Below, in pieces: positions 7,511-14,723 of a DNA stretch of 64,000 nucleotides. A program made the position numbers and the translations under genes. The stretch's first letter is position 1; every line of letters begins with the position of its first letter. Where the stretch lies: the NCBI RefSeq assembly GCF_014109725.1, contig NZ_CP058554.1, positions 2,852,001 to 2,916,000 on the forward strand. The letters run 5' to 3'. Source of the stretch: Comamonas piscis (lineage in GTDB: Bacteria > Pseudomonadota > Gammaproteobacteria > Burkholderiales > Burkholderiaceae_C). Below the pieces are notes generated by a model. That model was not told the DNA's origin. It worked only from the letters and a program-made list of their open reading frames with translations, and searched no databases.

Positions 7511-9280
7511 CTAGTCTTCTTTGGTCTTGACCTTGTAGCCCTTCTGGCGGCCTCTGGAGGCCTTCTCCAGGCGTGGCGAGGTGTAGACCCTCGGGAGGCT
7601 AATGGAGCTGTAGGAGAGGCTCAGGATGGCTTCTAGCCGGTCCTCTAGGTCAATACCTTGGTAGACCCTGGTTCCTATGCTGCCCTGCGTCTCGTGTCCT
7701 GTGATGGCATCCTGGACCTTCTCTGGTATCTTGGCCTTGGACATGCGGGTCCTGACCAGATGCCTGAAGGAGTGGAAGTCTGGATAGGCTTCAGTTAGGC
7801 CGCTATCCCTGCGGTATTGACCGAACCAATTGGAAATGTTGAGCCCTGGTCTCTCTGGTGGCAATGTGAGGATCGGCCAGAGGCTCGCATGACCTGCCTT
7901 GCGGATGGCTTCCGCATACTCCAGCAGGCCTAGCCGGATCAGTTCGGGGTGAATGGGGATGGACCTCCGGGAGGCATCTGTCTTTAGTCGTTTCCCGTCC
8001 TCATCCGTGATGCGCAGGACTGGGGTTCCGTCTTCATCTGTGATGTCTGTGGTCCGTAGCTGCGCCAGCTCTCCTATGCGGGCTCCGGTATAGAGACCTA
8101 GCAGGGGAATCCAATAGGCTGAATCGCTTCCACTCTTGGAGCCCTTGGGGGTGTCATAGGCTTGGAATAAGGGTTGACCAAATAGCGTCTGTAGCTCCTC
8201 TTCCTTCCAGCTCCTGCGGGTGGGAGTCTTGGGGACTCTGATGTCCAGACCTTCCCAGGGCTGTTTGTCAATCAGTCCCAGTTCCCTGTAGGCATAGATC
8301 AGTAAAGACTTGATGGCCGTGAGCCTGTCCCGGGCAGTCTTCTTGCCGATCCCTCTATCTGATTCCTGCAGCCATGACCTGAATGAGTCCCCCTGTTCTC
8401 TGGTCACCCGTTGGACATACAGAGGTCTGCCTAGATGCCCTTCGCACCACTCTACCGCCAGCTTGTAAGCCTGTTCTGTGGATGTGGTTCGGGTCTTGAT
8501 CTTCAGCCAGCGGCCATAGACCTCCATGAGGGTGGTATTAGTGTGGCTTTTGGAGGCCGCTAGAGCCCCTGTGGAGTCCTTTGGTGCAAAGGTGAGGGGT
8601 AGGGGGTTATCCGTCTCAATAGGCTCTCCTGCGTCCCTCTGGGTGGCTTCCTGCCAGCCCATGCGGTAGGCTGATAGGTAGGCATAGAGCGCCTCCTTCA
8701 GGCCTCCGGTCTCCCTGATAACGGTGAAGCCCATGGCCAGAGCATCAGCCTGAAGGAGTGGCAAGACAGATCGGAGATTCATCCGAGCTAGGTCCTCCCC
8801 GGCCTCCTGAAACTGCCTGCCGTTCAGTACCTCTAGGCCGATTGTCTCCCATAGCGAGAGACCATCCAGAGGGTCCCTCTCGGGCAGAGTAATGGAGCCA
8901 TCCGGATTCGGCATGAAGGGGAGTCGGGATAGGGCTGCCTGGGATAGAGCATTGAAGATGGGGTCATTCCCCTGCCTTCGGCTCCGGTCTCCCTGGAGGA
9001 CTCTACGGCGTGCACCATCGGCTAGGACCTGCGCCAGCTCCGGAGTGATGACATCTAGGGCTTTGGGGTTGAGGACCTTGCTCTTGGCCTCAAACTCCTC
9101 CAGTAGCTCAGTGCGCCTGCGGTTTGCCTTGAGGATTGCCTCTTGCCGGTCGGAGGTCTCAAGGCTCTCCCGGATGCGGTCAGTGCCGTATGTGCTCTTG
9201 AGGCCTTCGGGTACTGCTACACGCAACTGGTAAATGGAGGAGCCTTTCCGTAGATGGAGGCCCACCGCTCCTCTTGCCAT
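7511..9280 (-). CDS. Tyrosine recombinase/integrase of the element
   Basis: 589 residues from the ATG at 9280, which has an AGGAA ribosome-binding site five bases upstream; a GTG 36 bases further out is possible. The N-terminus (GLHLRKGSSIYQLRVAVPEGL) resembles the DUF6538-type arm domain of large phage/island integrases. A core-binding region lies at about 245-345. The catalytic domain shows Arg401 (TGARIGEL), His503 and Arg506 (HSFRHL), His529 (TGHET) and Tyr540 (RVYQG), so all key residues are present. It is longer than typical phage integrases (about 400) but normal for this subgroup. Its 5' end faces the right attachment repeat about 110 bp away, the usual place for an island integrase. 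It should catalyse integration at ffs. Confidence 0.93.
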   Translation of the reverse strand: MARGAVGLHLRKGSSIYQLRVAVPEGLKSTYGTDRIRESLETSDRQEAILKANRRRTELLEEFEAKSKVLNPKALDVITPELAQVLADGARRRVLQGDRSRRQGNDPIFNALSQAALSRLPFMPNPDGSITLPERDPLDGLSLWETIGLEVLNGRQFQEAGEDLARMNLRSVLPLLQADALAMGFTVIRETGGLKEALYAYLSAYRMGWQEATQRDAGEPIETDNPLPLTFAPKDSTGALAASKSHTNTTLMEVYGRWLKIKTRTTSTEQAYKLAVEWCEGHLGRPLYVQRVTREQGDSFRSWLQESDRGIGKKTARDRLTAIKSLLIYAYRELGLIDKQPWEGLDIRVPKTPTRRSWKEEELQTLFGQPLFQAYDTPKGSKSGSDSAYWIPLLGLYTGARIGELAQLRTTDITDEDGTPVLRITDEDGKRLKTDASRRSIPIHPELIRLGLLEYAEAIRKAGHASLWPILTLPPERPGLNISNWFGQYRRDSGLTEAYPDFHSFRHLVRTRMSKAKIPEKVQDAITGHETQGSIGTRVYQGIDLEDRLEAILSLSYSSISLPRVYTSPRLEKASRGRQKGYKVKTKED

Positions 9281-9344
9281 ATCGTTTCCTGGTCTAGATT
9301 TAGATGGAAGTGACACAGCAAAAGGGCACAGTTGAGGAGGTCTA

Positions 9345-9383
9345 AGTCCTTGCTAGGACTCAAGTTCTTGATCTGAAAGAACT
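9345..9383 (-). other. Two back-to-back hairpins just inside the right attachment repeat
   Basis: Read on the minus strand, downstream of ffs: agttctt-tcagatc-aagaact (9363-9383), then agtcct-agca-aggact (9345-9360). Neither has a T-run. They would be the first structures in a transcript running out of ffs into the element and may substitute for the displaced terminator or guide 3' processing. Inference only. Confidence 0.4.
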
Positions 9384-9392
9384 CTAAGGAAT

Positions 9393-9411
9393 GAAGGTGA
9401 CGAGCCTGACC
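9393..9411. repeat. Right attachment repeat (attR), 3' end of ffs
   Basis: Second exact copy of gaaggtgacgagcctgacc. On the minus strand it reads ggtcaggctcgtcaccttc, the 3' end of SRP RNA. Bases 9398-9407 pair with 9483-9492 to form the terminal helix of the RNA. Confidence 0.85.
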
Positions 9412-9493
9412 CCGGCACTGGATCCACAGTTAGGGCTGCTTGGTTCCCCACCTGACCCGGTTGGCCGCTTCCCCATGCGAGGAGGCCCGTCAG
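9396..9493 (-). ncRNA. ffs: Signal recognition particle 4.5S RNA
   Basis: Small bacterial SRP RNA, which binds Ffh and targets nascent membrane proteins to FtsY and the translocon. On the minus strand the conserved core gtcaggtggggaaccaagca is visible: a GGAA tetraloop closed by tgg/cca and the asymmetric-loop AGCA. The ends tgacgggcct (9483-9492) and aggctcgtca (9398-9407) form a 10-bp terminal helix with one G-U pair. It is divergent from dnaX. The element's attachment repeat overlaps the 3' arm, so the RNA sequence itself is restored. Exact 5' and 3' ends are estimated. Confidence 0.9.
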
Positions 9494-9499
9494 CTGCTG

Positions 9500-9505
9500 A
9501 TTGTA
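9500..9505 (-). promoter_or_regulatory. -10 box of ffs
   Basis: tacaat on the minus strand, seven bases ahead of the inferred 5' end of SRP RNA near 9493. The -35 region 17 bp further is poor (cctgga-like). Assigned by spacing. Confidence 0.55.
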
Positions 9506-9647
9506 CCTAAAGAAAGCCACCCTCCAGGCTAAGCGGCTGAAAAAGTCCCTGATCGGCCATGCAGCATAAGGGTGCCCGCCAAAAGTATTGCAGCCTGCGC
9601 GCACCCAGTGCCATACATGGCCGCGACAGACCGTAGAATGCGATGCT

Positions 9648-11849
9648 ATGTCTTATCTTGTTCTCGCTCGCAAATACCGTCCACGGAATTTTTCTGAAAT
9701 GGTAGGCCAGGAGCATGTGGTGCAGGCGCTGTCCAATGCGCTGGTGCAGCAGCGCTTGCACCATGCCTATCTGTTTACGGGAACCCGTGGCGTGGGCAAG
9801 ACGACGGTTTCGCGCATCTTGGCCAAGTCGCTCAACTGCACCGGCGTTGATGGCCATGGTGGCATCACTGCCGCACCTTGCGGCGTCTGCCCGGCCTGCA
9901 CAGAGATCGACAGCGGGCGTTTTCCTGATTACACCGAGCTGGATGCCGCGTCCAACCGGGGAGTGGATGAAGTGCAGGGCTTGTTGGAGCAGGCCGTGTA
10001 CAAGCCAGCGCAGGGCCGCTTCAAGGTCTTCATGATCGACGAAGTGCACATGCTCACCAATACCGCTTTCAACGCGATGTTGAAGACCTTGGAAGAACCG
10101 CCCGAGTACCTGAAGTTTGTGCTGGCCACCACCGATCCGCAGAAGGTGCCGGTCACGGTGCTGTCGCGCTGCCTGCAGTTCAACCTGCGTCCGATGGCGC
10201 CCGAGACTATTCAAGAGCACCTGGGCCGTGTGCTGGTGCAAGAGCAGATTGCTTCTGAGCCCCAGGCGCTGCGTTTGCTGTCGCGCTCGGCCCGTGGCTC
10301 CATGCGCGATGCGCTGTCGCTGACCGACCAGGCCATCGCCTTTGGCGGCGGCCAGTTGCAGGAAGCCAGCGTGCGGCAGATGCTGGGCGCCGTCGATTCC
10401 AGCCATGTGTTCGGCCTGATTGATGCGCTGGCGCGCGGTGATGGCGCCGCGGTGGTCGATACCGTCGACCAGCTGCGCCACCAAGGCCTGTCTGCAGCTT
10501 CCACTTTGGAAGACATGGCCGTGCAACTGCAGCGCATGGCGGTATTGCAGGCGGTCCCCGATAAGGCGCGTGCATCAGCCGCTGAGGACGATGTCGACCA
10601 GCAAGAAGTGCTGCGCCTGTCCCAGGAAATGCCTGCCGATGAAACCCAGCTGCTCTACAGCATTGCCTTGCACGGCCGCGCTGAACTGGGCTTGGCGCCC
10701 GATGAATACGCCGCGCTGACAATGGCCTTGCTGCGGCTGCTGGCCTTCAAGCCTGCGGGCTCGGCTGAAAAAAAAACTCTGAATAATGCGCTAGCGCAGC
10801 CTCCCAAAGCGCCCACGCCCACGCCCCCGCCCCCAGCGGCTGCGACCATACCGGCTGCTGCCGCGCCGGTCGCAGTATCCGCCCCACCAGCGTCTTTGCA
10901 GCCAGCTGCAGCAGTCCGGGCGCCCACGCCAGCGCCTACACCTACCTCAGCACCTGCGCCAACCCCGGTCGTTGCAGCAGCTGAAGTGCAGCTGCCACCG
11001 GCCATCGCCCCCGTGGTGGATGCCGTCAAACTGCCGGTCCGCACGGCCGAGGACCTGATTCCCACCCGTGTGGCCGCGCCCTTGGCCCCCGTGGCGGTGG
11101 AGCCTCCTACGCCGGCCCAGACCGAGCAGGAGCTGGTGGAGGAGGAGCAGCCGCAGTCGCACGACGACGACGCAGCGCCCCTGGCCGATAACGAAGGCGA
11201 TGATGACGGCGACATCCCAAGCAGCAGCGCCGACGACGATGCGCCGTACTTCGATGAAGTGCCTGCTGAAGCCTATGCTGACGACGAAGATACCGTGTCG
11301 GCAGGCGCCCCGGCTGCTGAGGCAAATACAGCGGGTCTGCCACCGGTGGCAGAAGAGCGCGCTAGCTTGATTGCCTTGCCGGTGCAGACACCGCAGGCCA
11401 GTGATTTTGACCGGCCGGCCAACTTTGGCGAGAACCTGGGCCGGGTGCCTGCGGAGTTTGAAGACACGGCGGAGGGCCGGTTCTGGAACGATACCGTCAC
11501 CCAGCTGGTGCAGGCCGAGGCCGTGACTGCGGTTGCACGCCAACTGGCGCTGCGCTCACAGCTCCTCAAGCGCGATGCCGATGAATGGCAACTGCGGGTG
11601 GATCTGGAATCTTTGGCCCAGCCGGGGACCGTCGAGCGCCTGCGCACCGCCTTGGTGGCCGCTGGCTTGGTCGGCAAAATCCAGGTGTCGGTCGGTGCGG
11701 TGGATGACAGCCCCGCGCGGCGCAAGGCCCATGCCGTGCAGGCCCGCCAGCGCGCTGCCGAGGCCACCGTACGCCAAGACCCCTATGTCCAGTCTTTGAT
11801 ACAGCAATTTGGCGCGAAAATAGTGCCCGGCAGCATTCAGCCTCTATGA
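9648..11849 (+). CDS. dnaX: DNA polymerase III subunits tau and gamma
   Basis: 733 residues from the ATG at 9648; the longer frame upstream lacks family similarity. DnaX is the clamp-loader ATPase that loads the beta clamp and, as tau, links polymerase cores to the helicase. Visible are Walker A GTRGVGKTT (Lys51), the zinc site with CGVCPAC, the Walker B region FKVFMIDEVHML, and the SRC motif in VTVLSRCLQF. After residue 376 comes a long Pro/Ala-rich then acidic linker, and a C-terminal tau domain from about residue 600. An A9 run at 10768-10776 marks the domain III/linker border and may yield gamma. It starts the dnaX-ybaB-recR cluster. Confidence 0.96.
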   Translation: MSYLVLARKYRPRNFSEMVGQEHVVQALSNALVQQRLHHAYLFTGTRGVGKTTVSRILAKSLNCTGVDGHGGITAAPCGVCPACTEIDSGRFPDYTELDAASNRGVDEVQGLLEQAVYKPAQGRFKVFMIDEVHMLTNTAFNAMLKTLEEPPEYLKFVLATTDPQKVPVTVLSRCLQFNLRPMAPETIQEHLGRVLVQEQIASEPQALRLLSRSARGSMRDALSLTDQAIAFGGGQLQEASVRQMLGAVDSSHVFGLIDALARGDGAAVVDTVDQLRHQGLSAASTLEDMAVQLQRMAVLQAVPDKARASAAEDDVDQQEVLRLSQEMPADETQLLYSIALHGRAELGLAPDEYAALTMALLRLLAFKPAGSAEKKTLNNALAQPPKAPTPTPPPPAAATIPAAAAPVAVSAPPASLQPAAAVRAPTPAPTPTSAPAPTPVVAAAEVQLPPAIAPVVDAVKLPVRTAEDLIPTRVAAPLAPVAVEPPTPAQTEQELVEEEQPQSHDDDAAPLADNEGDDDGDIPSSSADDDAPYFDEVPAEAYADDEDTVSAGAPAAEANTAGLPPVAEERASLIALPVQTPQASDFDRPANFGENLGRVPAEFEDTAEGRFWNDTVTQLVQAEAVTAVARQLALRSQLLKRDADEWQLRVDLESLAQPGTVERLRTALVAAGLVGKIQVSVGAVDDSPARRKAHAVQARQRAAEATVRQDPYVQSLIQQFGAKIVPGSIQPL
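10768..10786 (+). promoter_or_regulatory. Candidate slippage site for gamma synthesis in dnaX
   Basis: Nine A residues (10768-10776) read GAA AAA AAA A in frame. A -1 shift (or one extra A in the mRNA) gives AAC TCT GAA TAA, a 379-residue product. A +1 shift (or one A lost) gives CTC TGA, a 377-residue product. Both end where the ATPase domains end, the size expected for gamma. E. coli uses ribosomal frameshifting on an A-rich heptamer and Thermus uses transcriptional slippage on A9; which applies here is unknown. Confidence 0.65.
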
Positions 11850-11913
11850 TGCGGCGTTCGCTGGCAGATGGGCTCTCCCGCCTGCCGCAGGTTTTTATAC
11901 AAAAGGATTTCTC

Positions 11914-12246
11914 ATGTTCAACAAAGGACAACTCGCTGGTTTGATGAAGCAAGCCCAGGCCATGCAGGACAACCTCAAGAAAGCCCAGGATGACCTGGCC
12001 AATATCGAGGTCGAAGGCGAGTCCGGCGCGGGTCTGGTCAAGGTGCTGATGACCTGCAAGCATGATGTCAAGCGCGTCACCATTGACCCGAGCCTGCTGT
12101 CCGAAGACAAGGACATGCTCGAAGACCTGGTGGCCGCCGCCTTCAACGCTGCGGTGCGCAAGGCTGAAGAAACCAGCAATGAAAAAATGAGCAAGATCTC
12201 CGCCGGCATGCCGGGCCTGCCTGGTGGCATGAAGCTCCCGTTCTAA
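11914..12246 (+). CDS. ybaB: Nucleoid-associated protein YbaB/EbfC
   Basis: 110-residue YbaB/EbfC family DNA-binding protein, a small dimeric cytoplasmic protein whose genes sit between dnaX and recR in most proteobacteria, as here. It starts MFNKGQLAGLMKQAQAMQDN and shows the family's long N-terminal helix, a central strand region (VEGESGAGLVKVLMTCKHDV) and a Gly/Met/Pro-rich end. It begins 64 bases after dnaX. A ribosome-binding site AAAGGA precedes the ATG. Confidence 0.95.
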   Translation: MFNKGQLAGLMKQAQAMQDNLKKAQDDLANIEVEGESGAGLVKVLMTCKHDVKRVTIDPSLLSEDKDMLEDLVAAAFNAAVRKAEETSNEKMSKISAGMPGLPGGMKLPF

Positions 12247-12341
12247 TCCCTTGTCCGATGCCTCGCTCTGTTGGCTGCCGCTGTTGGCCATGCATAGGGC
12301 GGGGCGCGTTGGATGCATTAGGCCATTTGTGAGCTATTTCC

Positions 12342-12932
12342 ATGTCTGATACCGGCACCCTGGAAGCCCTGGTACAGGCGCTGCGCCGCCTGCCGGGCGT
12401 CGGCGTCAAGTCGGCCTCGCGCATGGCCTTCCACCTGCTGCAAAACGACCGAGAGGGCGCTGAGCTGCTCTCGCGCGCCTTGCATGAGGCCAGCAGCCGC
12501 GTGCGCCATTGTGAGCGCTGCCATACCTTTACCGAAAACCCCGTCTGTGACACCTGCCTCGACGACGGGCGCGATGCCGCTCGCCTGTGCGTCGTGGAGA
12601 CCCCTGCCGACCAGGCAGCGTTGGAGCGTACGGGTGCCTACAAAGGCTATTACTACGTGCTGATGGGGCGTTTGTCGCCGCTCGATGGCATTGGACCGCG
12701 CGATATTGGCGTGCAGCAACTGCTGCAGCGCGCCAGCGATGGGGTGGTGCAAGAGGTTATTCTGGCCACCAACTTCACCGCCGAAGGCGAGGCCACCGCG
12801 CATGTCATCTCTGAGGCCTTGCAGCGCAAGGGTGTAGGCTTTACGCGCTTGGCGCGGGGTGTGCCCATTGGCAGCGAGCTGGAGTACGTGGACCTGGGCA
12901 CGATTGCCCATGCGCTGGCGGACCGCCGCTGA
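12342..12932 (+). CDS. recR: Recombination protein RecR
   Basis: 196 residues. RecR acts with RecF/RecO to load RecA at gaps in single-stranded DNA. Seen in order: an N-terminal helix-hairpin-helix (LRRLPGVGVKSASRMAFHL), a C4 zinc finger (CERC and CDTC), and a TOPRIM domain around LCVVETPADQAALERTGAYK, plus the segment MGRLSPLDGIGP. Length is typical (about 200). It ends the dnaX-ybaB-recR cluster; the 95-bp gap before it may hold its own ribosome-binding site but no terminator is seen. Confidence 0.96.
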   Translation: MSDTGTLEALVQALRRLPGVGVKSASRMAFHLLQNDREGAELLSRALHEASSRVRHCERCHTFTENPVCDTCLDDGRDAARLCVVETPADQAALERTGAYKGYYYVLMGRLSPLDGIGPRDIGVQQLLQRASDGVVQEVILATNFTAEGEATAHVISEALQRKGVGFTRLARGVPIGSELEYVDLGTIAHALADRR

Positions 12933-13300
12933 AGCCTGGCTGAGTTTGGGCTTCAATGCCCATCCCATGGATTCTTGCCTTGGCGCAGTCTGGGGTGTAT
13001 CGCGTCCCGCAGTTCGGGAAAAACCGGTTCTCCTGCACCAGCATCAGGGGTAAATGAGTCTTAAGCGGCTTTCATGCTGCTTGCGACCGATTACAATTCA
13101 ATGCTGATCTATAAGGTTATTTATGCATTGCATGCATGAATGGGCCTCGGTGCGGCCTCTGTTTTTCTGGATCTGCCCGCTTTTCTGTCTCGCACGCCTG
13201 TCTCTCTGGCTGCACCGCTCCAAAGATCATTCTCCGTTCTCGTTATTGCATCAAGCCGTGTTCAAGGCCGGCTGTGCCTCGTGTTTTTTAGGATTTTTGC
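12933..13300. other. Intergenic region between recR and the MHS transporter
   Basis: No supported gene; short open frames here overlap the transporter start and lack ribosome-binding sites. The middle part near 13085-13135 is AT-rich, with an atgcattgcatgcatgaat stretch, and is the likely promoter region of the transporter. I cannot assign boxes with confidence. Confidence 0.45.
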
Positions 13301-14614
13301 GTGCAATCTACTGCTGTATCCAAGCGAAATATTCTGGCCGCTGTCATTGGCAATGCGCTCGAATGGTATGACTTTCTGGTCTTTGCGTTCATGACGCCCA
13401 TTGTGGCGAAGCTGTTTTTCCCCTCCAACCCCAACGATCCCAGCGATGACCTGAACCGCATCTTGATGACGACGGCCGTCTTTGGCGTGGGCTTCTTTAT
13501 GCGGCCAGTGGGCGGCATCCTGCTGGGCCTGTATGGCGACCGCAAGGGCCGCAAGGCGGCTATGGTCATGGTCACCGGCATCATGGCCGTTGCCATCGCC
13601 TTGATCACCTTTGCGCCTACTTATCAGGGTGTGGGGATCTGGGCGCCGATCTTTATCGTGCTGGCGCGTTTGCTGCAAGGCTTTGCCGCAGGTGGTGAGT
13701 TCGGTACTTCGACAGCCTTGTTGATCGAGCTTGCGCCCAAGGGCAAGCGCGGTTTTTATGGCTCCTGGCAGATGACGGGCCAGATGGCAGCGTTGCTGAT
13801 TGGTGCTGCTGTGGGCACCCTGATTACCGACTTCTTCACCCAGGAGCAGCTGATGTCCTGGGCATGGCGCATTCCGTTTGCGGTGGGCCTGTTGATTGTG
13901 CCGGTCGCCATCTATATCCGCCGCCATGTAGAAGAGCCTGAGACCTTTGTGAAGATGCAGGCTGCGCAAAAGGCCGGTACCGTCAAGCAAGTGGGCGTCG
14001 TCGAGATGCTGCGCACCCATGCGCGTGAGACCCTGGTGGGCATGGGCCTGGTGGTGACCGCGACGGTGTCCATCTACATCACCTTCACCTACTTGGTGAC
14101 CTACTCGACGGTTACCCTCAAGCTGCCCCTGCATGACACCTTCATGGTGCAAATGGCCGGTGCGGCGCTGATGGTCGTGCTGATGCCCTTCATGGGCGCC
14201 TGGTCGGACCGCGTGGGCCGCCGCCCGCTGATGATCGGCTCGCTGCTGGGCTACCTGCTGGTGCTCTATCCGCTGTATGCCTGGCTGACCGATGGTCCCA
14301 CCATTTCCAAGCTGATGACCGTGCAGGTGGTAGTCTGCCTGTTTGTGTCGGTGTTCTTTGGCGTGTTCAGCACGGTGATGGCTGAGCTGTTCCCGGCCAA
14401 TGTGCGCTCGGTCGGCATGTCCATGGCCTACAACGTGGCCGTGATGGTGTTTGGCGGCTTCGCCCAGTTCATCGTGACCTGGCTGATCAAGACCACGGGC
14501 TCGACCATGTCGCCCGCGTTCTATGTGATGTTCGGCGTGACCTTGGGCCTCATTGCTGCCTTCTTCATCCGAGACCGCGCGCACGACGACAATCTAGACG
14601 GCGATATGGTGTAG
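13301..14614 (+). CDS. MFS transporter, metabolite:H+ symporter (MHS) type
   Basis: 437-residue, 12-helix secondary transporter. The N-terminus NALEWYDFLVFAFMTPIVAK is characteristic of the MHS family (citrate, alpha-ketoglutarate, shikimate and proline/betaine symporters). The two loop motifs GLYGDRKGRKA (after TM2) and GAWSDRVGRRP (after TM8) are present. It begins at a GTG with AGGA nearby and has no closer alternative. Similarity in motifs is greatest to citrate/tricarballylate carriers, but the substrate is not certain. It stands alone, with a shared terminator separating it from the convergent EAL-HDOD gene. Confidence 0.88.
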   Translation: MQSTAVSKRNILAAVIGNALEWYDFLVFAFMTPIVAKLFFPSNPNDPSDDLNRILMTTAVFGVGFFMRPVGGILLGLYGDRKGRKAAMVMVTGIMAVAIALITFAPTYQGVGIWAPIFIVLARLLQGFAAGGEFGTSTALLIELAPKGKRGFYGSWQMTGQMAALLIGAAVGTLITDFFTQEQLMSWAWRIPFAVGLLIVPVAIYIRRHVEEPETFVKMQAAQKAGTVKQVGVVEMLRTHARETLVGMGLVVTATVSIYITFTYLVTYSTVTLKLPLHDTFMVQMAGAALMVVLMPFMGAWSDRVGRRPLMIGSLLGYLLVLYPLYAWLTDGPTISKLMTVQVVVCLFVSVFFGVFSTVMAELFPANVRSVGMSMAYNVAVMVFGGFAQFIVTWLIKTTGSTMSPAFYVMFGVTLGLIAAFFIRDRAHDDNLDGDMV

Positions 14615-14658
14615 GCGTTCTGTACAGCACCGACCCAGGGGCTGAACCAGCGACGAGC

Positions 14659-14696
14659 AAAAAACCAGGTGCTGCATGCCAGCGCCTGGTTTTTTT
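14659..14696. terminator. Bidirectional terminator between MHS transporter and EAL-HDOD gene
   Basis: aaaaaaccaggtgctg pairs with cagcgcctggtttttt (one G-T mismatch) around a short loop. The A-run and T-run make it work on both strands for the two convergent genes. Confidence 0.85.
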
Positions 14697-14723
14697 ATAG
14701 TGGAGCCTCGGAGAGGCAAACGC

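Larger units (their letters stand above)
5496..9411. mobile_element. Integrated element in the 3' end of ffs
   Basis: Roughly 3.9-kb insertion bounded by an exact 19-bp direct repeat, gaaggtgacgagcctgacc, at 5496-5514 and 9393-9411. The right copy forms the 3' arm of the SRP RNA terminal helix, so the element sits in the ffs 3' end and restores it, as tRNA- and tmRNA-targeting islands do for their targets. Contents are a small lipoprotein gene, a serine recombinase, a repeat-rich non-coding stretch and a tyrosine integrase adjacent to the right repeat. Codon choice (frequent AGG, CTA and CCT) differs from the GC-rich flanks. No replication, conjugation or phage structural gene is present, so transfer would need outside help. 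Confidence 0.85.

Noticed and set aside
13262..14584. Long minus-strand open frame opposite the MHS transporter
   Set aside because: Composition (His/Gln/Gly-rich) is typical of antisense to GC-rich coding DNA; the plus-strand gene is a clear family member.
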